Source: CAZKXX01 sp964556705 (GTDB lineage Bacteria > Acidobacteriota > Terriglobia > UBA7540). From it: DNA of 52,397 nt. Location of the stretch: the NCBI GenBank assembly GCA_964556705.1, contig CAZKXX010000015.1, forward strand, positions 1 to 52,397, written 5' to 3'. Shown here piece by piece: positions 15,520-21,814 of the stretch. The notes beneath the pieces were generated by a model, which was not told where the DNA came from, did not search any database, and was given only the letters and a program-made list of their open reading frames with translations. Position numbers and translations under genes: made by a program. Within the stretch, counting starts at the first letter, position 1. Every line of letters begins with the position of its first letter.

Positions 15520-15740
15520 GAAAAGCAAATCAAAAGTCAGAAGGCAAAGGGCAAAAGTGGAACGAGGAAGGGTGAGGGGTAAAGTGCAAAGGATAAAGTG
15601 TGAAGTGTGAAGGTTGAAAGCCGATGCCTGAGGGCACACCAGTGAACGCGAAAAGATAAAAAATGGAAACTGAAGACTGACGACTGAGAACTGACAACTG
15701 ATAGCTGACGGCTGAGAGCTGACGGCCGAACGCAGAAAAC
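15520..15740. repeat. Degenerate purine-rich word repeat
   Basis: About 220 bases of loosely repeating 8-11-base words. The first half is built on AAAGTGTGAAG/AAGGGTGAGG-like units. The second half is built on ACTGANNACTGA units (for example GACGACTGAGAACTGACAAC). It is much lower in GC than the neighbours. There is no coding potential or fixed period, and it fills most of the 15381-15807 gap. Confidence 0.7.
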
Positions 15741-15807
15741 AGCACAATTCTCCGCATATGAGTACAACAAGACGGCGCGGGGCGGAGTGACGCGTGCTGG
15801 CGGGCCC

Positions 15808-16194
15808 TCAGTGCGCGCGTGAGAAATGCTCGTGGACGATGAGCCAGCGCTTGCCGCTGCGCGCGAAGACGTGGGTGCCGCGCCCGCGGATCGAGTGGCG
15901 CGGGCGGCCCCGGCCGAGCTCGACCGTCCAGGTAAACGTCGCGACGGCCGCCGCGTCGCCCAGCTCCTGCGCCTGCGCGCCGGCGATCGAAAATTTCATG
16001 TGCGGCGAAGCGTGGCGGTAATACTCGAACGTCTTGCGCATCGCCGCGCGGCCCGCGATGCGTTCCTGCCGCGTGGAGGAAAATCCCGTGACGCGCGGGT
16101 GGAAGTGGGCGAGCAGGCGGTTGATCTTGCCCGCGTTGAAATCGCGCACCATCTGTTTTTCGATGGCCAGAATTTCCTGGGTGGTTCGCGCCAT
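15808..16194 (-). CDS. SnoaL/NTF2-like fold protein (DUF4440-type)
   Basis: 128 residues from the ATG at 16194, preceded by CCGGAGGTG. The pattern ILAIEKQMVRDFNAG, FHPRVTGFSSTRQERIAGR and a C-terminal RGRGTHVFARSGKRWLIVHE with a terminal His-Phe-Ser is typical of NTF2-like domains that bind small molecules or act as ketosteroid-isomerase-like enzymes. A longer frame upstream is encoded by repeat sequence and was not used. Substrate unknown. Upstream lies the rhomboid gene, separated by degenerate repeats. Confidence 0.8.
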   Translation of the reverse strand: MARTTQEILAIEKQMVRDFNAGKINRLLAHFHPRVTGFSSTRQERIAGRAAMRKTFEYYRHASPHMKFSIAGAQAQELGDAAAVATFTWTVELGRGRPRHSIRGRGTHVFARSGKRWLIVHEHFSRAH

Positions 16195-16224
16195 ACAACA
16201 CCTCCGGGCGAGAGGCTTCGGGGA

Positions 16225-16350
16225 AGAGAAATTATGAATTATGAATTCTGAATGATGAAGGCCGAGGGGAATCGAGCGCCGATGGAAGCTTGGCACGGCG
16301 CCGGCGATCTTGGCAATTCACCATTCATAATTCACAATTCAGAATTCAGT
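16225..16350. repeat. Two flanking blocks of degenerate ATTATGAATT-type words
   Basis: 16225-16260 holds TTATGAATTATGAATTCTG-like words. 16315-16350 holds the reverse style (ATTCATAATTCACAATTCAG). The two AT-rich blocks are roughly inverted relative to each other around a GC-rich centre and could form a long hairpin. The second block overlaps the last codons of the rhomboid gene. Confidence 0.55.
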
Positions 16351-17077
16351 TAATCCACCTTCCCGCATCGTCCTTGCTTTCGCGCCGGCGCATGTAGTCC
16401 TCGAACTGCCGCCGCGTGCGCGCGCGGCGCCATTCATGGTAGCGCAACTGGAGCCGGTAGGAGAGGCCGCCGCCGCGCAGGTAAAGCAGGCCGAAAATCA
16501 TCCCGCCCAGGTGCGAAATGTGGCTGATGTTCGAGCCCGACCCGCCCAGCGAGGCGATGAAGGCGATGAATCCGATGAGCAGCACAAAATATTTGGCCTT
16601 GATGGGAATGATCAGCCAGAGCAGGATGGGCCGGTCGGGAAACGTCAGGCCGTAGGCGAGCAGCACGCCGTACACGGCGCCCGAGTTGCCGATCGTCGTC
16701 GTCACCGAAGAAGGCTGGAGCACCAGGTTCAGGATGCCCGCGCCCACGCCCGTCAGAAAAAAGTAGAAGAGAAACCGCCGCCCGCCCCACAGCCGTTCGA
16801 GGTCCGAGCCGAACATCCACAGCGCGAAAAGGTTGAAGCCCACGTGGAAAATGCCCGCGTGCAGAAACAGATAAGTGAACGGCTGCCAGATGAAGCCGTG
16901 CCGCGTGACGGCGTAGGGACGCAACCCGAACCAGGCGAAGGGCGCGGTCCAGTTGAAGAGCTGCGCGGCCAGCCAGGTAAACAGAAAAATTCCCGCGGTG
17001 ATGATGATGAGCTGCTTCACCACGCGCGAAAGTGGCGGGCCGAAGGAGATCTGGACGTTGCGGGCGTAATAAGCCAT
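16346..17077 (-). CDS. Rhomboid-family intramembrane serine protease
   Basis: 243 residues with six transmembrane helices. HAGIFHVGFNLFALWMFG is the conserved helix-2 His/Asn motif. GNSGAVYG (about 125) contains the catalytic GxSG Ser, and ISHLGGMIFG (about 190) carries the catalytic His, so the Ser-His dyad is intact. It cuts single-pass membrane proteins within the bilayer. The cytoplasmic C terminus is Arg-rich. No Shine-Dalgarno is visible before the ATG at 17077. A weak -10-like element lies just upstream, so the mRNA may be leaderless. Confidence 0.93.
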   Translation of the reverse strand: MAYYARNVQISFGPPLSRVVKQLIIITAGIFLFTWLAAQLFNWTAPFAWFGLRPYAVTRHGFIWQPFTYLFLHAGIFHVGFNLFALWMFGSDLERLWGGRRFLFYFFLTGVGAGILNLVLQPSSVTTTIGNSGAVYGVLLAYGLTFPDRPILLWLIIPIKAKYFVLLIGFIAFIASLGGSGSNISHISHLGGMIFGLLYLRGGGLSYRLQLRYHEWRRARTRRQFEDYMRRRESKDDAGRWIN

Positions 17078-17114
17078 CGTCCAAAGCGTACCACATCGCG
17101 GCGAGAAGCGACAA

Positions 17115-17235
17115 AGGAGGGGAAGGGAGAAGGGTAAACGATGAAGAATGAAGTGTGAAGGGTGATGGATGATGGGTAAAGGAATCCTGCGAGCCTCTTT
17201 CTTTACCCTTTATCCTTTACACTTTACCCTTTAAT
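17115..17235. repeat. Degenerate word repeat between rhomboid and OPT genes
   Basis: GAAGTGTGAAGGGTGATGGATGATG-style words (17140-17180) face CTTTACCCTTTATCCTTTAC-style words (17198-17232), so the block can fold back on itself. It overlaps the stop codon of the OPT transporter gene, which reads TTTAAT on the plus strand. Confidence 0.6.
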
Positions 17236-19408
17236 CGATTATTTGCCGCTTGCGCCCGACCAGGAAGAGCGTTCCGGCCATGGCCGCAAAAGCCAGCAGG
17301 CCGACGATGTGCGACTCGGCAATCGAGGGCCAGAGCGTGGTGCCGACGGACTTGCCGTCGAGCAGGCTGTAGCCGAAACGCGCGTCGATCGCCGAGCCGA
17401 TGACGCTGGCGAGAATCAAGCCGCCGATCGAGCCGCCCGCGATCAATCCCGCGGCAAACAAGGCGCCGCTGCCCGACTCGGCCTCGGCTTCCGGAACTTT
17501 CCCGATCTTCTCCACCGCGTATTTGATGAGTCCGCCGGCGAAGATGGGCGCGGTGGTTGAAATCGGCAGGTACGAGCCGACGGCGAAGGCCAGCGACTTC
17601 ACGCCGCACAACTCGAGCGTCACGACGATGAAAATGCCGAACAGCACCAGCCCCCACTGGAGCCGCCGCGTGAGGATGCCGTTGATGACCGTGGCCATCA
17701 GCGTGGCCTGAGGCGCCGGGAGGTCGCGCGAGCCGATGCCGGAAATTTCCTGGAAGCGGATGGCCTCGGCTTCCTCGTCGAGCAGATAAGCGCCGTCGGG
17801 AATGCGCGCCGAGCCGATGACGTTGACGAGCAGGTAGCTCCTGCCTTGGTGTTCGACCGTTTCGATGGCGCGAACGTCTTCGCCCACGCGCACGTTTTCA
17901 AACTCCGCGGGCTGGATGCGCGTATAGGCGCGGTTCAGCAGCAGCATCGTGCCGCCGATGACGAGCACCGAAAACGTGACGCCGACCATCAATCCGACCT
18001 GCTGCTTCCAGGGAGTGGCGCCCACCAGGAAACCGGTCTTCAGGTCTTGCGACGTCGCGCCCGCGTTCGCCGCCGCGATGCACACCACGGCGCCCACGCT
18101 CAGCGCCACGGCCGCGTAGGAGCCGCCCGTCCAGCCCACGGCCAGAAAAATCAGCGAGACGGCGATCAGCGTGGCAATCGTCATTCCCGAAATCGGGTTG
18201 GCGCTCGAGCCGATGAGGCCCACGATGCGCGACGAGACCGTGACGAAAATAAATCCGAAGCCGGTCAGCAGCACCGCCGACGCCAGGTTGCTCCCCACGT
18301 GTCCGGGATGAATCAGAAAATTCAGCACGCCCCAGATGGCGAGCATCAGGACGAACGATCCGGCGGCCACCACGGTCAGCGGCATGTCGCGGTCCACGCG
18401 CGTCAGCGTCTGCCGGTGCGCGCCGCCTTCCAGCAGGTCTTTGAACGCCGAGCGGAACGACGCGACGATGGTCGGCATCGTGCGTCCCAGCGTGATGGTC
18501 CCCGCGGCCGCCACCGCGCCCGCGCCGATCGAACGGATGTAGGAGCTCCAGATCTGCGCCGGCGTCAGATCGGCGATGGGAAGCGTGGCCGGGAAGATGG
18601 CTTCCGGAATGTGCTGCCCGAAAAATTTGATGAGCGGGATGAGCACCAGCCAGGAGAGCACGCCGCCGGCGAAAATCGTGCCCGCCACGCGCGGCCCGAT
18701 GATGTAGCCGACGCCGAGATATTCCGGCGTCACGTCGGCGGCCATCGAGCTGCCCGGATACCATCCCGGCTGGTACGCCGGACGCGGCCGCCAGGCGAGC
18801 AGCCCTTCGTTCAGCAGCTTGTAGCCGATGCCCAGGCCGAAACCCGAAAAGACCTTGCCCGCGAAACTGCCCCCCTTTTCGCCGGCCACCAGCACGTCCG
18901 CGCACGCTTTGCCTTCCGGATATTTCAGCACGCCGTGCTCTTTGACGATCAGATAGCGGCGCAGCGGAATCATGAACAGCACGCCCAGCCAGCCGCCCGT
19001 CAGCGCCAGAAAGAAAATGCGCCAGTACTCGAACTCGTCGCGAAAGCCCAGAAAGAGGAGCGCCGGAATCGTGAACACCACGCCCGCGGCCACCGATTCG
19101 CCCGCCGAGCCCGTCGTCTGCACGATGTTGTTTTCCAGAATCGTCGGCCGGCCCATCCCCAGCTTCCCCAGCCAGCGCAGGATGCTGATGGAAAGCACGG
19201 CGATGGGGATCGAAGCGCTTACCGTGAGTCCCGCGCGCAGGCCGAGATAGACCGTGACGGCGCCGAAGATCACGCCGAAGATCGCGCCCCAGACCACGGC
19301 TTTGAAGCTGAATTCGGGCACCGCCTGGTCGGACGGGATGTAAGGCTGGAATCGCGCGCCCGGACTCGCGCCCATCGCGGGCCCCTGTTCGGAAGATTGT
19401 TGAGTCAT
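17231..19408 (-). CDS. OPT-family oligopeptide/metal-chelate transporter
   Basis: 725 residues with about 15 hydrophobic helices across the whole length. Typical OPT segments include VVWGAIFGVIFGAVTVYLGL near residues 33-52, NNIVQTTGSAGESVAAG, and LKYPEGKACADVLVAGEKGG. The family (bacterial group often called TIGR00733-like) moves oligopeptides or siderophore/metal complexes into the cell by proton coupling. One soluble loop (about 500-575) interrupts the helices. Complete, single gene, flanked on both sides by degenerate repeats. Substrate cannot be assigned from sequence. Confidence 0.92.
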   Translation of the reverse strand: MTQQSSEQGPAMGASPGARFQPYIPSDQAVPEFSFKAVVWGAIFGVIFGAVTVYLGLRAGLTVSASIPIAVLSISILRWLGKLGMGRPTILENNIVQTTGSAGESVAAGVVFTIPALLFLGFRDEFEYWRIFFLALTGGWLGVLFMIPLRRYLIVKEHGVLKYPEGKACADVLVAGEKGGSFAGKVFSGFGLGIGYKLLNEGLLAWRPRPAYQPGWYPGSSMAADVTPEYLGVGYIIGPRVAGTIFAGGVLSWLVLIPLIKFFGQHIPEAIFPATLPIADLTPAQIWSSYIRSIGAGAVAAAGTITLGRTMPTIVASFRSAFKDLLEGGAHRQTLTRVDRDMPLTVVAAGSFVLMLAIWGVLNFLIHPGHVGSNLASAVLLTGFGFIFVTVSSRIVGLIGSSANPISGMTIATLIAVSLIFLAVGWTGGSYAAVALSVGAVVCIAAANAGATSQDLKTGFLVGATPWKQQVGLMVGVTFSVLVIGGTMLLLNRAYTRIQPAEFENVRVGEDVRAIETVEHQGRSYLLVNVIGSARIPDGAYLLDEEAEAIRFQEISGIGSRDLPAPQATLMATVINGILTRRLQWGLVLFGIFIVVTLELCGVKSLAFAVGSYLPISTTAPIFAGGLIKYAVEKIGKVPEAEAESGSGALFAAGLIAGGSIGGLILASVIGSAIDARFGYSLLDGKSVGTTLWPSIAESHIVGLLAFAAMAGTLFLVGRKRQIID

Positions 19409-19600
19409 TTTTCGCCCTCAGCCGTCGGGTTTGGGTCTTCAGTCATCAGTTCTCCGTCGTCAGTTTCCGGCGTTCAACTTTCCGCCCTCAGCCGTCAGGT
19501 TTCAGCTCTCGGCCTTCACGAGTCGGTCCTCAGTAAGCAGCATTCATCGTTCCGCGTTCAGCCTTCAGCCTTTATCCTTTACCCTTCATCCCTCAGCCCC
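19408..19600. repeat. Degenerate TCAGCCTTCAG-type word repeat
   Basis: About 190 bases of loosely repeated 8-11-base words such as CCTCAGCCGTCGG, TTCAGTCATCAGTTC and TTCAGCCTTCAGCC, ending in TTTATCCTTTACCCTTCATC. It fills the whole gap between the OPT and YqeY genes. No gene or structured RNA recognised. Confidence 0.7.
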
Positions 19601-20042
19601 CCAGCTTCGCCCTCACGATTTCGCTCACCCTTTTCCCGTCGGCGTTTTTGCCGCCGAGTTTGGCCATCGCCGCCTTCATCGCTTTGCCGAAATCCTTCGC
19701 GCCGGCCGCGCCGGTTTCGGCGATCGCCGCGTTCACCGCCGATTCGATTTCGGCGTCGCTCGCCGCCGCGGGCAGATAGCTTTCCACGATCTTGATTTCC
19801 GCTTCTTCCTTGTCCGCCAGGTCGTCCCGGCCTCCCCTGCGGAACTGCTCGACGGAATCGCGCCGCTGCTTCACGAGCGTCCGCAGCACGGCCGCGGCTT
19901 CGGAATCTTCCAGCGCCTTCTGCAACTCCACCTGCTTGTTCTTCAGCGCCGCTTTCACCATGCGCAGCACCGAAAGCCGCAGCGCCTCCTGCGCCTTCAT
20001 CGCGCTGCGCAGGTCCTGATCAATCTGCTCTACCAACCCCAT
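19593..20042 (-). CDS. yqeY: GatB/YqeY domain protein
   Basis: 149 residues, standard length. MGLVEQIDQDLRSAMKAQEA, LRMVKAALKNKQVEL, KQRRDSVEQFRRGGRDDLAD and the C-terminal KAAMAKLGGKNADGKRVSEI match the YqeY family, which equals the tRNA-binding tail domain of GatB. The free-standing protein is cytosolic and of uncertain role, probably linked to charged-tRNA amidation. An extended -10 element (TGATATATT) lies about 30 bases upstream of the ATG. Confidence 0.93.
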   Translation of the reverse strand: MGLVEQIDQDLRSAMKAQEALRLSVLRMVKAALKNKQVELQKALEDSEAAAVLRTLVKQRRDSVEQFRRGGRDDLADKEEAEIKIVESYLPAAASDAEIESAVNAAIAETGAAGAKDFGKAMKAAMAKLGGKNADGKRVSEIVRAKLGG

Positions 20043-20072
20043 GGTTTCCGGCTCCCGAAAAAATTCCGGGCG

Positions 20073-20081
20073 AATATATCA
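20073..20081 (-). promoter_or_regulatory. Extended -10 promoter of yqeY
   Basis: Minus-strand TGATATATT fits the TGnTATAAT form about 30 bases before the yqeY start. The -35 region is poor, as expected for extended -10 promoters. Confidence 0.4.
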
Positions 20082-20576
20082 CAAAGTGCGCGCCCGTCGG
20101 GACGCGACGCGGCAGAATTTGCGCGGCCCTTCACGCTCACGCGATTTCCCTCGTCTTCCCCAGTCCGCTGAACACTGGATGCCCGCCTTCGCGGGCAGGA
20201 TAGCTCGGGCGGAGCACTTCCCGGTTCCTTACCCTTCGTGCGTGTTTTCCGGGGACTCCTGTCTTGAATCCGGAATCTTGAATCCGTCATCTCCGCGCTG
20301 CGCACGGGCTGGAAGCCCGCCTGCGCCCGCCTGCCCTGCCTGCCGCAGGCAGGGCAGGAAGGCGTAGGCAGGTGCAGGCAGGCCCGTGGTACGGAACCCG
20401 TCCTCCCCGCGGGCTCGCGCCCCCGGCGAACAGAAACCGTCTCGCGGAACGAAACCAAAAACAAAAAGGAGGGGCGGGAGCCCCTCCTTTCTGCGTTGCG
20501 GGTGCGCGGTCGTTTTCCGTCGTCATTCCCCGACGGGTCGGGGGAATCGACCCGGCCTTCCCGGCGGGCGCAACGG
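20079..20576. other. Repeat-rich intergenic stretch
   Basis: No convincing gene. It contains a CGCCTTCGCGGGCAGGA-type palindrome near 20185, short GAATCCGGAATCTTGAATCC words near 20265, the 29-base palindrome at 20330-20358, and an ATTCCCCGACGGGTCGGGG hairpin near 20525. Several small ORFs across it are made of repeat sequence only. Confidence 0.5.
20330..20358. repeat. CCTGCC palindrome
   Basis: Perfect 14-bp arms around one central base (CCTGCCCTGCCTGC and GCAGGCAGGGCAGG). Shorter relatives occur at 32567-32586, inside a coding sequence, and at 38270-38288. Confidence 0.7.
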
Positions 20577-21008
20577 TCACTGGGCGGAAGCCATCAGCAC
20601 CACCGGGACGCGCTGGATGAGCTCCGGATTCTTCGCGATCAGCTTGCCCTTGGGCATGGGGCCGTAGTTGAACGCAAGGCCTGCTTCCGCCAGGTGCAGT
20701 TGGCGGACAACCGCCCGGTTACCCGATCGAATCAGGATCAGATAACTCCGGCCGGAGACGGCGCGATCGATGCCGTGCGAGGGCATCACGAACGCCGCCG
20801 TGTTTTCGCCGCGAATCGTCGCGAAATTGGGAAACTGCGCCGTGTCGAGATTGAACGTGTACTCGCCCGGCGGCAGCGTCGCCGTGCCCCAGCGAGTTTC
20901 GACCGGAAGCGTGAATTTCCCTCTGAGGGTATCCGCCCTGGCCGCCCCCGCCGCCAGAACGATGGCCACAACGCCCAGAATCACAGAGAGCCTTCGGATC
21001 GCCACCAT
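20577..21008 (-). CDS. Small secreted protein, unknown function
   Basis: 143 residues. Signal peptide at about 1-25 (ILGVVAIVLAAGAARA). The mature part reads like a compact beta domain: FTLPVETRWGTATLPPGEYTFNLDT, then SYLILIRSGNRAVVRQLHLAE. This style (PAGEYTF with a short hydrophobic core) is common among small Acidobacteria secreted proteins, but no biochemical role is known to me. The ATG at 21008 is selected because GGGAGGTGG lies directly upstream. The gene is divergent from the ECF sigma factor. Confidence 0.7.
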   Translation of the reverse strand: MVAIRRLSVILGVVAIVLAAGAARADTLRGKFTLPVETRWGTATLPPGEYTFNLDTAQFPNFATIRGENTAAFVMPSHGIDRAVSGRSYLILIRSGNRAVVRQLHLAEAGLAFNYGPMPKGKLIAKNPELIQRVPVVLMASAQ

Positions 21009-21161
21009 GGTCCACCTCCCTCTTGCAATTTCCGGCCGGCCCGGCCCCCCGGCCACGGCCCGCCGGATTGTCGTCCTGCTGAGTAAGGCGCAAAACGGGG
21101 CGGGAAACCGGCACGCTCAAAGCGGGCATTTTTGCCGCGTCGAAGCAATTTTCGGTATTAA

Positions 21162-21190
21162 TTGCACGGCAAATAAAATCGTGCTATAAA
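21162..21190 (+). promoter_or_regulatory. Promoter of the ECF sigma-kinase pair
   Basis: TTGCAC (21162-21167), 17 bases, TATAAA (21185-21190): a good housekeeping-type promoter about 50 bases before the GTG start of the sigma gene. Confidence 0.55.
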
Positions 21191-21241
21191 GGGGACAAAA
21201 TTCCTCAGGGCCAATAGGGAACGCCAGTTGGGGAGGGGGAC

Positions 21242-21814
21242 GTGTCCCGGGCGATTACCCAGCTCTTGCGGGCCTGGCGCCGCGGTGAACCGGAAGCGCA
21301 GGAGAAGCTCGGCCCCCTCGTTTACGACCAGCTCCACCGTCTCGCCCGACATTACATGCGTCAGGAGCGCCCCGGGCACACGCTCCGCACCACGGCGCTG
21401 GTGCATGAAGCGTGGATGAAGCTGGCCGGCGCTTCCCGCCTCGAGTGGCAGAACCGCACGCAATTCTTCGCCCTTTCCGCGCAACTGATGCGCCGCATTC
21501 TGGTGGACCACGCGCGCCATCACGGGGCCGCGAAGCGCGGCGGCGCGGCGCCGCTGGTGTCGTGGGACGAAGCCCTCGAGCTCGCGCGCGACCGCAGCGA
21601 AGACCTCGTGGCTCTGGATGACGCGCTCCGGGCGCTCGCCGCCTTCGACCTGAGAAAGTCGCGCGTGGTCGAGCTGCGCTTTTTCGGCGGCCTGAGCGTC
21701 GAGGAGACCGCCCAGGCGCTGCATGTTTCCCCGGACACCGTGATGCGCGACTGGAAGCTCGCCAAGGCGTGGCTGCGCCGGGAACTCAGCCGGAGCGAGC
21801 GTTATGGACCCTGA
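21242..21814 (+). CDS. ECF-type RNA polymerase sigma factor
   Basis: 190 residues from a GTG start with GGGGAGGGGG upstream. Sigma region 2 covers about 5-95 (AQEKLGPLVYDQLHRLARHYM, LVHEAWMKLAG) and region 4 about 125-185 (LRALAAFDLRKSRVVELRFF, GLSVEETAQALHVSPDTVMR). This is the TIGR02999-like group common in Acidobacteria and Planctomycetes. It overlaps the following Ser/Thr kinase gene by 11 bases, so the two are made together. Family context: sigma factors of this kind are thought to be controlled through partner kinases. Confidence 0.92.
   Translation: MSRAITQLLRAWRRGEPEAQEKLGPLVYDQLHRLARHYMRQERPGHTLRTTALVHEAWMKLAGASRLEWQNRTQFFALSAQLMRRILVDHARHHGAAKRGGAAPLVSWDEALELARDRSEDLVALDDALRALAAFDLRKSRVVELRFFGGLSVEETAQALHVSPDTVMRDWKLAKAWLRRELSRSERYGP

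Noticed and set aside
15520..15740. Possible small RNA or CRISPR-like array
   Set aside because: Words are too short and inexact, with no fixed spacer length; treated as degenerate repeat.
17846..19795. 649-codon plus-strand open frame
   Set aside because: Antisense to the OPT transporter and running into degenerate repeats. Highly charged low-complexity translation.
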